From positions 4,846,001-4,910,000 of the forward strand of contig CP114483.1 in NCBI GenBank assembly GCA_027186245.1: DNA of 64,000 nucleotides, read 5' to 3'. Numbering within the stretch: position 1 is the stretch's first letter; each line of letters opens with the position of its first letter. The position numbers and the translations under genes were made by a program. Source of the stretch: Coriaria nepalensis (Eukaryota > Streptophyta > Magnoliopsida > Cucurbitales > Coriariaceae). The notes under the pieces were generated by a model, which was not told the DNA's origin, did no database searches, and was given only the letters and a program-made list of their open reading frames with translations. This document shows positions 33,676 to 53,800 of the stretch, in pieces.

Positions 33676-35607
33676 TCAAATCCCATCAATTGCATTGTTC
33701 AAATTCCCACCAAACAACGACATGAGACCACCTCCGTGGACCCTACCTTCAGGAACGGCAAATTCTAAGCTCTTCTTCAAGTAGCCATTTCTCACTTCGT
33801 CCGCCTTCTCTGTACTCACAAAACTAGAATAAGATGATGAAGACTTCATCGATAGAGGAACCAATACCTGAGAGGGCAATGAAACCAGCTTCCACTGCCG
33901 TTTCTTGGCCGGCTTTTCAGCTGAATCACCATCAATTGAATCAGAAATAACACTAATTCCGGACGAAGAATAATAGTTATTATCCAAACTACTAGTCCCG
34001 GCCGTTGAAGCAGCAGCGTCTGAGACAAGCCCGTGGAAAAGCCCGGGCCCAATCAAACCTCCCTTGCTGTTGGACTCCCGGTCTTGGGCCATGTTAAAAT
34101 GGGCCGCACAAAGCCCACTTCTACCCCTCGCAAACTTCTCACATTTCCCCTCCCCCCAAGTGCACCTTTTCCCCCCACCATGGGCTTTACAGAAATTGGT
34201 ACTACCTTGAGCACTTTTCGTACAATTTTCAAAATTGCATCTTTTTCCTCCACCATGCTTAACGCAACAGTCAGTTCTACCACGTGCACTTTTTGTACAT
34301 CCAGGCACTGCACATCTCTTCCCACCACCATGGGCAACACAAAAATTAGTACCTCCATGGACACTTTTCGGGCAAATCCCTCCTCCATCAAAAAGACATC
34401 TTTTCCCTCCGCCATGCCCTTTGCAAAGAGGGGTACTCCCTTCCGCCCCTTTAGTACATCCTGAAAAGATGCATCTTTTTCCTCCACCATGTGCTTTGCA
34501 AAACATAGTACTCCCTTGAGCACCCTTTGAACATCCTTGGAACTGGCAACGGCGGCCCCCACCATGAGAGATACATAAACCCGCTTGACCTTCTGCACTA
34601 CGAGTGCATCCTTCAACTTTACACCTCTTTCCACCGCCATGTCGGATGCATAGACCGGACTTACCACGGGAGGCTTTAGTACACCCGCTGGAAAACCCAC
34701 ATCTCCGGCCACCACCATGTGCTATGCAATAATCGGTTTTTCCCTCTGCGCTTTTAGTGCAGCCTAAGTGTTGACATCTTTTCCCTCCGCCATGAGCTTT
34801 ACAGTAGACGGTTCGGCTCTCTGCTCCCTTGTTGCATCCGAATTTTTGGCATCTTTGCCCGCCTCCGTGACCGATGCAAAGGCCGGATGCCCCTCTGGCA
34901 CCTTTTATACAACCCAAGAACCTGCACTTCTTAGGGTTGGTTATATGGTTGTCGGAATATGTCTCAGAAGTGGCTTCTCCGGAAACAGTGCCAAGGGAGA
35001 AATCCATGGAAGGTTCTTGGCTCGGATGAAGTTTGGTTTTGAGCTTAAGATGCTCTTCTGTTTGCAGCGAAATCTTTGCACCATTCATTCTTGGTGCGAA
35101 AATAAGTGATGGCATATACCCACCTGATTTTTTTGCCGATGTAGAACCTTCATCGACGAGAGGAACCAGGAGTTGGTTAGCTACGGGAGATACCTTGTTT
35201 GCAATATATGGTGCGTTCACATCAATCTCTGTCAAAACTGAACCGTCAAGCAAACTTGAAGCTTCATTAGATCCTCTAGAAAGGCCAAGGCAAAGAATTG
35301 AGTCACCCTCAGATGACAAACCCTGTGGTATTGTCGTGGCTAATCCTTTGTTCTTTTTAAGACCAACATTGAAGTAATCATCACAGAGAGAACTGGGAGT
35401 AGGACCCAATCCGAGCACCAACCTGCAGCCATCATCAGGAGACTGAAAAGAGTTAACTCTAACATTGCTTGGAGTTTTCCCAAATCCAGTTGAGTTGCTA
35501 CCTCCGAATTCATGGCAATTCAACCTTAATGTAGTATCACCAAGGTTGTCATTTTTTGTGAGATTGCCGTCGTGAGAAAACCATGCACCCTCACCATTCA
35601 GATCCAT
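33676..35607 (-). CDS. Cys/His-Gly repeat protein, WRKY19-N-terminus/loricrin-like family
   Basis: One coding exon. The frame is open from 35664, but the start chosen is ATG 35607 (MDLN...), giving 643 aa and matching the usual start of this plant family. The first 220 residues are Ser/Gly/Leu-rich with LVLGLGPTPSS and LCLGLS strings. From about residue 226 to 507 lie eleven repeats of about 25 residues with the pattern C-x4-C-x(11-12)-C-x2-H-GGGKRC (for example CNFENCTKSAQGSTNFCKAH). Repeats 4, 8 and 11 have altered spacing, and the last lacks the GGGKR tail. The regular Cys and His suggest metal-binding modules, but this is inference. Arabidopsis relatives include the repeat region of WRKY19 and loricrin-like proteins of unknown function. 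No WRKY or kinase domain is fused here. The C-terminal part has a basic KPAKKRQWK string, possibly nuclear targeting. The upstream region to about 37490 looks like an intron-containing leader. Confidence 0.88.
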   Translation of the reverse strand: MDLNGEGAWFSHDGNLTKNDNLGDTTLRLNCHEFGGSNSTGFGKTPSNVRVNSFQSPDDGCRLVLGLGPTPSSLCDDYFNVGLKKNKGLATTIPQGLSSEGDSILCLGLSRGSNEASSLLDGSVLTEIDVNAPYIANKVSPVANQLLVPLVDEGSTSAKKSGGYMPSLIFAPRMNGAKISLQTEEHLKLKTKLHPSQEPSMDFSLGTVSGEATSETYSDNHITNPKKCRFLGCIKGARGASGLCIGHGGGQRCQKFGCNKGAESRTVYCKAHGGGKRCQHLGCTKSAEGKTDYCIAHGGGRRCGFSSGCTKASRGKSGLCIRHGGGKRCKVEGCTRSAEGQAGLCISHGGGRRCQFQGCSKGAQGSTMFCKAHGGGKRCIFSGCTKGAEGSTPLCKGHGGGKRCLFDGGGICPKSVHGGTNFCVAHGGGKRCAVPGCTKSARGRTDCCVKHGGGKRCNFENCTKSAQGSTNFCKAHGGGKRCTWGEGKCEKFARGRSGLCAAHFNMAQDRESNSKGGLIGPGLFHGLVSDAAASTAGTSSLDNNYYSSSGISVISDSIDGDSAEKPAKKRQWKLVSLPSQVLVPLSMKSSSSYSSFVSTEKADEVRNGYLKKSLEFAVPEGRVHGGGLMSLFGGNLNNAIDGI

Positions 35608-37490
35608 TCTGAAAGTGTTGAGAACTATAACTCTAACCAAACTAGCAGAACACTCTTTCACCACTTGCTAACAACAGCAGGTCTGTCTATAAGTAAAAAC
35701 CAAGTGAAAATGTTGAAGAAGAAACTCCAATGAGCTACCCCCACCACTTACAAATCCTGATGTGTCTGATCTGTCCATTTTGCTAGGTGAGGATGTATTT
35801 CAACAGGAGCAGCAGATAATCTTTCGATAGAAGACTTCTTGCAATACCCAATAATGTTTCTGAGATAAAACACTTAAACGAGATTTTTTTATTGCTGTCA
35901 TGAATGGATCACCAAAGGCTATTGCACTCCTCTCTGGAAAAACAATAGATTCATCATCCCTCAGATGACTTGCATCACAGTAAGAAAATAGTTTAAGAGA
36001 AACATTGGTGTCTCATCATACAAAGTTGGGGTTCTTTAAAGTAATCATTTGGAGGAAGAAAATACATAACTAGAAAAATAGAAAACTTAGGAAGTTTGGG
36101 AGGGTGCCCATGGGAGAGAGAGATGAATTCTACATAAAATCAACTAAAAAAATTCTCCAGTAGAAGTGGGAAAGAATAGAACATATTCAGAAAGCTGGTA
36201 GCAACCACATAAACAGTCCAAATTAACTGCAATGCATCAAACAACCTAATTCAACTGTTATGTTTTATTAAAAAAGATTGTCCACTTATTTGCTACATTA
36301 TAAATTTGTCTGACAATTATATCTACATTTGATAACCATATGCCATATGAAAGTAGGAACTATTCTAAAAAAAAAAAAAGAAACCAATAGCACTTTTCAT
36401 AATCCAAATTAAATTTACCTAAACATAAAGAACAAATATTATCCCCCGGATTGCCCAAATCCCAAGAGTGAATAGAAAGTTGGATCTACAAAGGGTATGA
36501 CGATATGAAACTAGGGATTATTCTATAAAAGGTTATGAAAACAGTTGCATTTTCACTATCAGTCTAGGTCAATAACATTTCTAAACTAACATCTGTAAGG
36601 TCACTACGATTTTTCAGATCGAGGTGCAGTCAAGTCTGACTTTCATAAACATACTACAGAATTTTCACAGAAACAGAGCAATTAAGAACATGGAAGGAGT
36701 TACACCAACTTGAGAAAATGGGAGGGGTAACAAAGAAATTTTATTTTGACAGCAAACTTTCTCCCACAATTTATCTAATATTTTAATTAATTTATTCTTG
36801 ATAATTTGTTCTCTATAACTGCAATTTTTAGACCTCAAAATCAAAATCATCACTTCCAAATAATACCTCAAAATCGAACTGAAAATCAATGAAATATGCA
36901 GAGCAATCCGAAATCAGTGAAATTTTACAGGTAGACTAAGAAACTTCAGCCAGAAATCATTTCTTAATTTCAGCCCCAAACTCAGTAATTACTCAAGAAG
37001 AAAACAATCAAATCGGCAACTCGTATAAATACACCACATCGATATCAACAAATCCACGACAAATAAACAGGCAGATCGCAGGTATTACAAATTCATAAAC
37101 CAATAAAAATCAAAAAACCTAACTTCATTGGACACCAAAATTACAGAGAGAAAAGATAATTAATAAAACTCAAACAGAGAAGGAAAAAAAAAAAGGCTGT
37201 TTGGAAAGCTGGATGGAGCGTCATCCATGGAGGAAAAGTTCAGTAACTGATACAAAAGAAAGAAAATAGGAGAGGAAAATAGAGAGTCGTACCGAATGAA
37301 AAGGAAATTGAGGTCAGAATCCGGAAAAACCAGCGGATCTGAGAGGCGGCGAAAGCATCGTTTTCTATGACGCTCGTCAACCTGAGATGAGCAATGAATC
37401 GCTTGCAATTAATTTGACAGAAGAAGAAATAAAAAAACACGCAGTAACAGAGAGAGAGAGACGGAGAGAGAGAGAGAGAGAGAATCGAAG
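35608..37490 (-). promoter_or_regulatory. Probable intron-bearing 5' leader and promoter of the repeat-protein gene
   Basis: No coding exon is visible. Genes of this family often have an intron in the 5' UTR. A GA-repeat tract at 37449-37484 (CT-rich on the gene's strand) is typical of plant core promoters and leaders and marks a likely start region. Short open frames at 37160-37440 overlap each other and have no family resemblance. The assignment rests on position. Confidence 0.35.
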
Positions 37491-40400
37491 AAATGTAAAA
37501 ATGATAATAAAAATGAATGAATGCAAATTGATTTGAACAACCCCCTCTTTTTCATTTCTTACAATGAAAATACGACATATTTGTCTTAAAATGATTTTTT
37601 TTTTTTTTTTTTTTTTGGTCTCTTACTTTAAGTTAGTCGAGAAAAAAATTTGAGAAAATTCGTACAATTTGCATAATTTTCTTATTTCTTATTTTATATA
37701 TCAATGAAATGTCAATTTAGTAAATACTGACAGTTTCTAAAAATAGTTTAGGGTGGTTTGTAACTAATGTTCGCGGTTGATGTGGTGAGAGTCTTAATAG
37801 TGTATAGTTTAGGGGGTTAAAAATGCAAAATAAATATCGCTTAATAAGACGAAGGTAACTGAAAAGTCAATATTACCCTCTTGTCTGGGCATAAAAGTAA
37901 ATTGACTTATATGAATTGATGTCAGGCTGGAGTGGACAAAATGCTCAGACAAAATGAATGGCCTACGTGGATGGTGAGGGGGCGCCCAGTTTTTGGCCAA
38001 AAGGAATCACGAACATAAAATAGAAAGTGAGCTGGTGAATGACGCGACCTTAGAATTTGGCTTACGGCGCGCCAGACATCTCTTTAACGGCTTCGTGACA
38101 CTAAGAGAGGTATTATTGCTGTCGGTTTGAATCGTGTTCTTATTTAGAGGCAACAAAACTATTTGAGAAATATGATATATATTATATTATTTTTTATATC
38201 AATATATAAATATTATTATATAATAAATAATAATATATTATATATATATATATATATATATAAATATCTTAAATTATTTTATAATATCATAATTTTCTAA
38301 CTTCCTTATTAAATTTTATTTAATAATATCTAATTAGTATATTAAAAAATTTTGACATCTCATCTTACTTGTTTAAATATACAATTTATTTAAATTTTAG
38401 AATTTGAAAAAAAAAAAAAGTTACTATAACATTTATTATTTTATCTATATCCAAAAATTATAAGTTATGTTTTTTTAAAAAAAGGTTCCATCTTAAATAT
38501 ATATAAATTTTTTTTAATAGTGCGTTCTAATTTAATTTAATTATTAATAAACAGTAAATATTAATAGTGAAAAATATACAAATTAATTATTAATTATATA
38601 TTTTATTAATATAAATTTATTTATAGTTACAAAGTTATCTTAATGATGTCAAATATATTCAATCTTCTAAATTTTAAAGCGGAGTTAATATAAAATTAAA
38701 TAAATAAAAAGCCAAAAAAAAACAAAAAAAAAAATCAAAGAAAGAAAAAACAAATTTAATCAGACAAAAATCAATTAAGACAAAATTATTGTTTACTACG
38801 CAACCATTGGAGAAAGAGTCGAAGGCCGAGACTTTGAGGCGCCGAAACAGATTCTTGGCTGAAGTCGAAGCTGGAAGCCGCATTGCGGGTCGCGTTGGAT
38901 CTTACGCTCCTTATAGATCGTGAGACTCTCCGTCACTGGCCCCATTTGCCGCATTCACTAAGAGAAACAAGATCAACGTGTCATGTTTTTATTGGCTATG
39001 AGATCATGAATTGGATTCCCTCGATGTATTCTAAAAGAACCCCCGATGTAATTTGAAAGATTCGATCCGGCCACCTATGTCTCTCTGGAAAACTCTGCCG
39101 CATTTCGAGCGCCTGTGCTGTTTGGTAGCGTAGACCTTACTCGTATGCATAGTTTGTGTAACGAGATTTGATTCACTTGAAAAGTGATTTAGATTTACAG
39201 TTAAATCGAATAAAAATTAATTTTAAGGGTTATGTTTTTGATCTATTATTAATTATATGGAGTTAAATTATTTATTTATTTATTTATTTTTAATATATAA
39301 TAATTAAAATTAATTTTTATTTAATTATAATATTAAATCCAAAATTAGTAAAAAAAACAACAAAAAAAATGGAATTTATATCAAGGTGCAACTATAGCCA
39401 CAATCACCGCTTTTACCTAGCTGAGTTCGTTGTGGGCCATCTTTATAGGAGTTGCAATGTCATGACGGGATCGATTGGGGGATTGCTTTGGGTTCTTCTA
39501 TTATGGATATATTCTTATTTTTTATGTTTTTGCTTAAGTTGACCACAACGCTTTTCTAGTCAAAACACTTATGGATTCGGTTATTGCGAGTATCTAGGTT
39601 TATGATTGACCTTTGACCATTACCTCCAGCAACTTTTTAACTTGATTGACGGGGATGATATATAGGGTTAGATCTTGGATTCTCAAAATCTACAGTTCCG
39701 TTTTATATGCTCACAAGTGGTCAACTACTAATGCATTTACAAGCTATATATACTTACCATGGTAGCTCGATAGTTGGCCTTTTGTTAGTACATCTTGTTG
39801 CCTCTGACTTTTTCGGTTAACAACCATCTCCTTACTAGGCTCTAGTTAACCATCTTAGAGGATTTTGAGGTGGCTGGTACTACCTCCTCAACTTGGATTT
39901 GGATTTTCGGCTTAGTGATCTATTGAGACTAGCAACAATTGCCTCTCTAGCCATTTTTAGGATTGGTCGATTGTCATGTCGGTCGTCATTCTTCAACCAA
40001 ACATATTCGACGTATAAGTGTGCCTACTCACATCGGGCTTACTTGGTTCGAGAATAAGAGAGCAAGTTCTTCATCTATTGACTATCTGGTTCGCCCAATC
40101 GCTCATGCTTGTACATCTCATATAAAATTTGTTGCGATTGGTATGTGAATCAAGAACTTAATTAGATATTTTCTCTATGCACTTTCATCCGTTGTTACCT
40201 ATGTTTACTTTTTTATGCCAATCATAAGTCCGGTGAGATCGCCGATCACAATGCACCTAGGCGTGGGGAAAGAAAGAAGCCTAGACCTCTACCTCGGTCA
40301 AGGTGTTCTTTGGAGATGAGGATTCGGTTAATGAGGAACTTTCCTCTCGGTTGTCAATTATCTCGATGCCAAGACTGCTCGTGCATTCAACCCTTTTCTC

Positions 40401-42129
40401 GATTTGTCTTAATAGATCTATCTTTTACCTTTACATTTGACTATCGGGATAACCTATTATTAACATGATTTTTTTTTCTTCAGTCGATGAGACTTTTAAG
40501 AAATGAAAGTTGGATTTTACTTCCGAAACTTCTTCGATTTCAGCCGAAAATCGAATCTATCACTTGAAAATCATGAGTTTAAAGTGTATTAGATTGATCA
40601 AGAGTTTAATTTAAATTTAACCCAAAGAATTTGTCTCTAATATAAGTTTTTAACATTCACTTACAATTCTCAATTTATTGATATTAATAATATTATTAAG
40701 ATTTGATAGTAATTATTTAAATAATAATAATAATAAAACCTCCAACACCCGCCGGTTTATACTCAAATCCAATCTGAAGTTCTGGTTAGGTTTCTCAACA
40801 ATTTAGCCTGACTTACGAAAATCGTTCAAATTCCGGCCACTCCATATAAAAAAAAAAAAAAAAACGAATATTGAAGAGTTAAACGGAGGTACAATGAACA
40901 ATACTCAATACTGATTCACAAAGGTAAAGTCCACGTCAATATGAAGTCACTTGCTTCATTATAATAACTAATTCTATTTTGTCTATTTAACTAGTAATTG
41001 TTGGGCCCATTATGATTAATTAATTAGCATTTATAAAACAAAATTGTTAGATACCATTTGGATTTGGTTCATCCATTTTGTTTCTAATTACATGGCTTAT
41101 GGCCCCTTCGTTTTCATCAGCAACCAACTACAGCTTTGATTAATCAGAAGGGGGGGGGGGGGGGGGGTAGGATACTAAGTGTGTGTGGGTTAGAAAGATA
41201 ATATTTTTTTTTCTTTGATCTCAACTAATCAACCCTTCAGAGATAATAATGGTGAACTTAGGTATGTTATGTTATATAAAATATAAATAAAAAAAAATGA
41301 CAAAATATAATTTATATTCATAAAACTTCTAAAAGTAGGATTTACACTAAAACTTTTCAAATATATAATAAGTTACACTCATTTCATCATTTACTTCAAA
41401 AATTGACACAAAATTAAGCATTTCTTTTATTTTTAATCCCTATTTTTTTTAAAAAAATTTCTTTAATTTTTTATTTCTTGTTTAATTTTCACTAATATGA
41501 TCCGTTTCTATTTAGAGAGTAGCAGCAGCAGCAGGCTAAGAAGAATGCAAGTTGTAATGAATGGAAAAATAAAAAATTGAAATTGAAATAAAAATTAAAT
41601 ATAAATTTTTTAGTTAGTATAATTTAAAAAAATAGATAAAATATATTTTAAAAAAATTAATTTAGAATCAAATTTTGAAGTAAGTAATAAAATTAAAAAT
41701 ATTTTAAATTTCTAAAATTTTTTTAGGTATAAATCCTATTTCATTATATTTTTATTTTAACACTAAATTATATTTCATCCTAAGCATAAAAAGTTAGGTG
41801 ATATCCAAAATATTACGTAAAAAATTGGAGAATCAAACGTTTATAATATTTTTACTTCATGAAATAAGTTTTTAACTAATTACCTTGAACAATTATCATA
41901 ACATATATATACTTGAAGATAAAAACAAGGGGGGGAAATTCCTTAATGAAGATGTACAAGAATCATAAACCTAGGGCTTTTTGCTGCTCTTGCTGTGCAC
42001 TTGGGCATCTTTTACTAAGGTTCTTTTATTATTTTTTTTTCAATGACAAAATCATTCCCCACCACCGAACAAAAAATGATCAAGAGTACATACACATCGT
42101 AAAACAATAGTTTCTCTTTACCTTTTCTC
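37491..42129. other. Long gene-poor interval
   Basis: AT-rich from 37500 to 39370, with a T run at 37592-37615 and (TA)n near 38235-38262. 39400-40560 is less AT-rich and could be a retrotransposon or LTR scrap, but I see no gag, integrase, reverse-transcriptase or primer-binding motif. A G run lies at 41150-41167 and AT-rich sequence follows to 41900. The open frames at 38674-38883 (minus) and 39963-40148 (plus) resemble no known family. 41900-42129 is probably the 3' UTR of the Hsp70 gene. Confidence 0.4.
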
Positions 42130-45763
<3,634 letters not shown>

Positions 45764-46784
45764 TCTGAGGTTACTTGGGGACGAAATGAGAGAGAGGATT
45801 GAAAAAAATATAGAAACAGCAAACCTAAGAAATGGAGACGCGGTGAACGGTTGAAACGTTGAAGAAGAAGAATAAGATAAAAGGGGGAAGGGTTTAATGC
45901 AGAGGAACAAGATTGACTGCTGAGAGAGTCGCGAGTTCTAGAATCATCCTCCGCTATTGGGCTCGTGGGCTTCTATAGTTGGGCCTGAAAATGGGAATAT
46001 CCTGTAATACTATTATATACATTTTTGCCTTCCACGTGCTGACATTTTATTTTTTAAAACGCAGCAATTGGCCCAAATTTGTTAATTAAACGAATCAAAG
46101 ACTATGAATTGTTTGATTACATGATTTGCTAATTAGTAATTAAACTATCGAGACTCAACATCACTTCCCTTGCTCTCTCTCTCTAGATCAAATCCGGAGT
46201 ACGAACTCAATATTTTCAAATCAATAGTTTGAGCTCTAGAAATCTAAATCACTTGCTCCAAATTCGAATTTCGAATCTAAAGAGAGCAGGGCATAGCAGA
46301 GGTAGCGATGGAGCAACGGAAAAAGGAGATGGATATTGGATAGGCTAAGAAGAGGTAAAAGAAAAGTGATATGCAAAGTTTCTGAATTCTTTTTTTCCCA
46401 ACCTCAATGGATGAAAACATGACAAAAATGCAACGACTTAATTAAGTTAAACTAAAGGATAGGGTGTCATAGGGGCAAAGATAACTAGAGACGAAAGATA
46501 AAAAGTTAAGCCTAATCAAATCAGTAATTTTTACCACCCAAACCTTTAAAGGCTCTTGTTGGGCACTTGGGCATCTTACTAAGGTTCTTATTTTCTATAG
46601 TCTGGTGTAAAGACAAATCATTTCTCTCCACTGAACAAAAAATGAGCAAAGAGAACTAACCGCAGTAAACCAGACAGAATACAGACGACGGGGTGATTTA
46701 TACACATCCTAAGTAAACAAAAAGGGAGTTTCATTTTATGGGTACAGTATCTGGTAATATCTAACAATTTTGTTGTTTTACCTC
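45764..46784. other. Spacer between the tandem Hsp70 genes
   Basis: Holds the leader and promoter of copy A (near 45764-46100) and the 3' UTR of copy B. At about 46555-46640 there is a block ('gggcacttgggcatctt', 'ctaaggttctt') repeated at 41999-42025, downstream of copy A. This shows that the duplicated unit includes the 3' flank. Confidence 0.55.
45936..45943 (-). promoter_or_regulatory. Heat-shock-element-like palindrome upstream of copy A
   Basis: TTCTAGAA, a TTCnnGAA pair as in heat-shock elements, lies about 173 bases before the start codon. It is followed by ATCATCCTC, and the same 17-base string occurs upstream of copy B. Only two repeat units are clear, so factor binding is inferred. 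Confidence 0.5.
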
Positions 46785-50034
<3,250 letters not shown>

Positions 50035-50185
50035 TCCGAGATAATTTGAGAGCAAAATTAGATTAGAATTGAATAAATAAACCCTAAACTCAGAAATGGG
50101 TAGATGCTACAACAAGCCAACAAGGAGGAGATCAAAAGACAGTAGGAAGGGGTTTATGCAGCAGAATCTGGATTCGAACACACAA

Positions 50186-50193
50186 TTCTAGAA
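50186..50193 (-). promoter_or_regulatory. Heat-shock-element-like palindrome upstream of copy B
   Basis: TTCTAGAA followed by ATCATCCTC, as at copy A, about 152 bases before the start codon. A nearby TTCGAA (about 50173) adds a further half-site. The role is inferred from motif and conservation. Confidence 0.5.
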
Positions 50194-50822
50194 TCATCCT
50201 CTTGCTTCTGGGCTATTGGGCTTTCGTAGTTGCATTAATTGAAGCTAGAAAATGGGCTGGATTTTTATTCCTTATATGATATCATATACATAGTTTGATA
50301 CGGTACAAATGATATATATCCAATTCTAATATGATATATATCCCACCTTGTTTAAATTTTAATGATATCGATTAATCTAAATTTCCCTACATAGTGTACT
50401 AGAATTGGATAGTAATCTCCATTTATGTGTATTTACTAATATTATATCCGAAGTCCAATTTAGACACTTGAAAAGATCTCAACAATTGATTCACACATAC
50501 ATATTTGGTGATGCCCTCGTATGTATGTGTACACATCAATGTTTGCAATTGCCTAATTAAAAGGAAAATGAAATGGAGGGAAGTTGACTCCTATAAACTT
50601 CCCCAACTTCATTATAGAACAAGAAATTACGGGAAATTCGGCAGTATTTCCTGTCTACAAAACCTTCATTGCAAAATCATAAGAGAACCATGAAGCTCAA
50701 CTAACAAAAGGGGTCAAAAATGACGGGGTGATAAACAAACTATAATAAGGCTCCCAACATTAGGCAAATTATTAGACTTAACAAAATACATAATAGATAT
50801 GGGACCCACCAATGAGCTTCAA
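50194..50822. other. Intergenic: Hsp70 promoter flank and Pinin 3' UTR
   Basis: GGGCT/GGGCC strings near 50208-50260 resemble site-II-like promoter elements. The rest is AT-rich. The open frame at 50505-50693 is unsupported. Confidence 0.4.
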
Positions 50823-53800
50823 TCACGGCTGCTCGGTAATATCCACATGTTGGCTTGCATTACCATCCGGGTTAGGTTTGACCATCTCATCCCCTCTCCG
50901 GCCGTTATCATCAACACCAAGCACATCATCAATGATGATGTCATCTTCCCCGATGTTAATATCTTCCACATCATCATCATCTTCATTGTTGCTTCCATCT
51001 GGGATTTTTCTCTTCTTGGGACCATGCTCGAGCCTATGAGTATCTAATTCTTTGTCCATTGTTTCCTGCAAGTTCAACATATCACTGTTTTCTTTTCCTG
51101 CTTTCCGTGCATTCTGCCACCTCTCTAATTCCTTCTCCACACTCGCCATGTACTGTTGTCCGATCTGCTTCTGATATTCAGTTAATTCATCCCTCTTTGC
51201 AGCCTTCCATTCTTGAAAAGCCTGGGATAGATATTTGAGTGTTAACAATGACATGAGTGGGAAAGGAGTTTTAAAAGTACTACATGTAATAAAAGTTTAC
51301 ACCTAATGCACAAAGTGGAGTTTTTTTCTTCCTTTTTTTCCCCTCTGAATTTAGTGTTGCGGTATATGACATGGAACCTAACAGAATTCTCAGAATAATC
51401 TTCTTCCTTTAAAGTTATATAATACCATATTGTAATAATAACATACTTCAATATTTATAACTCAAGCAAGTCCTAATAAAAGTTGTTTGCCTTCTGATTC
51501 TGTCTGATTAACTAACTAGAATCAAGAAGATAAGCCCTACTACAAGAAAAATAAGAAATTTAATCAACCTGTTCCTTGCGCTGTTCGACTGAAGTTTCAT
51601 CTTCATCCAATGGTTTGTTTGGTAAATAATAAATAGCAGGCTCTGCTTTAGTCCTGGGAACAAAAAAATCCAACAGGGTAAAAAATGAGTATAATTTGAT
51701 GAAATAGAACTTGTGATTATACCTAAAAATCCCGCAAAGCAGGAACCATCTATCCATGAATTTGCTTCAATACTAATATATACTTGAACAAGAAACTTAT
51801 CTTGGTCTCAATAAAATGTGAATATGGACACTTTTGGACCAAAATTAAAAATAACCTGCAATAGTAATGTTAAGAAGGATATCAATAGCTCAGCTATCTA
51901 ACCTCAGAAGATTAAGCAGAAAAGATTAAAGCAACAGAGAATATAGGCAATGGGGATTCGAGAAATCATACCTTATAAAATGGCTAAGTTTTTTATGGTG
52001 CTCGCTCCACCGAAGAAAAAGTAATTCCAACTTCTTTTCTTCAGCTTTGGCAGCAACACGAGCTCTAAGTGTCTGAAGGATAAGGGGGAAGGGGGTGATC
52101 ATCTTTGCATTTCTCAATTGAGAAAAAAGAATTCATTATGTGACCTCATAATATGAAAATACAAATAATGGTCAATACCAGATCTCTTTTACGTTTTTCC
52201 GCAATTTGTTCGCGCTCTTGTGCCCTTAACCTTTCACTTTCTTCACGTGCTCTTTGCTCTGCCTGCGAAAAGTTGCATTAGTTAATAACTCATTACCTTT
52301 TCTTTTAATATATCCCTATACACATGAAAGAGGTAGAAAGGGGGGGCTCACTCTTTGTAAGGAATCTGATCTCCGCATGAACGCTTCTGTTCCTGAAAGT
52401 TTTTTGTCTTCTTTCCTGAATTTCTGAAACAATTTTACAAACTATGGTGAATAAACGAGCAGAAAGAACAAGAAGCATCCCTGCTAACATAGTTCTCATC
52501 AAACCAGAGGACGGATTTCGTTCCAAAAGTCAGTTCAAGAAACAAAAAATTTTAGTTTAAAAAAATTATTCACAACTGATTGACAGTTAAAAAGTTCATA
52601 CAGTATGTCAGTCTTGCTCTTTTTTAGAAAATAAAATATAGCAGTTACATATACCTCAAGAGTCCCCAAAAGCTGACCCAACATTCTCTTGTTCCTGTTA
52701 ATTAAGCTCGGGTCCTCATTCTTAGGCAGTACTCTAGGAACATGCTCAGCAGCCGGTGCATCAAAATCCTAAAGGTAACGAACAAAAAGAACCGTTAAAA
52801 GATTTCTCATGGCAAATTAGAGCCCCTTAGGAAAAAAAGAGTCACAATATATACCATCCTTGTAGCTTTCCAATTCCCATCCCTTCTAGTCACTTCACCC
52901 TGGTGGAAACTGCCCAGCTTCCCATCACTCTGATTAGCTGCAATAGGCCCATTATTTTCTTCCCTATTTGAGTCTTTCTTCACATCCTTTGCCTCAATCT
53001 TCTCAGTTATCTCTCCATCCTCCACCTTCACTCCCAACCACCAAAAGAAAAATTAAAAGACTGTCAATGGGAGAATTTTAACTGAAATAGGCATATCCAG
53101 TCTTAAATAAAAGACAAATACGATCATACAACGCAATTCTAAAACAGGTAAATCTACTCCCCTTCCTCCGAGGATTTTGCAATAAAAAGAGAGGAGAAAA
53201 TTACATCAAGAAATGTAATGGATTCAATCAGAGCACTACAAATGTCCAAGAGCGAGGTTTAATACGCTACAAGTTAACATATTTATAATGGTAAGATTGA
53301 ATTTTAAGGGCTTTAAGCTGTACCTTGACAACAGCAGACGACAATCGCCGTTTGGCAGGAGGCTGGTCTTCCACATCGGACCTCTCAGCCTAAAAAGAAA
53401 CACAATTAACAAGAACACTCGATTGAAAGATTTTTAAACTTCATCCCTGAAGAACATATATATACGTATATAGCTACATATCTAACTTCAAAACTTATTA
53501 CTGCAATTTTCTAAAAACTAATTACTTTTCTTTTCCACATAAATAGATGAAAGAGCTAATAACAAGGAAAGAAAAGAAAACGAAAGCTAAATTTACAGGT
53601 CGCACGAAGCCTCGTTGACGAACTCCGTCAGCAGCAAAATTTCGCGGTCCAGGGCCAGAAAATCCGCCTCTACGAAGTCCTCTAGGATCTCGAAGCCGCT
53701 CTGTGATCTATAATAACTCGTAATTATAAGAAAAACAAGAAAAAACGGAGAGAATACACGGGAAAGATGTTATAGAGAGAGAAAGAGAGAGAGAAAATGA

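Noticed and set aside
33846..34718. Overlapping open frames on both strands within the Cys/His repeat gene (143 aa plus strand, 221 aa minus strand in another frame)
   Set aside because: They arise from the 75-base coding repeat, which keeps several frames open. They lack Cys/His order and family resemblance.
39963..40148. 61-codon plus-strand frame and the 39.4-40.5 kb region as a retrotransposon
   Set aside because: No gag, reverse transcriptase, integrase, primer-binding or LTR pair could be seen; left as unexplained intergenic DNA.
45764..45910. Upstream in-frame ATG (45910) as the start of Hsp70 copy A
   Set aside because: The added residues are hydrophobic and Ser/Phe-rich. Copy B starts at the equivalent of 45763 (MASS), a typical transit-peptide start, and the matching upstream ATG is lacking there.
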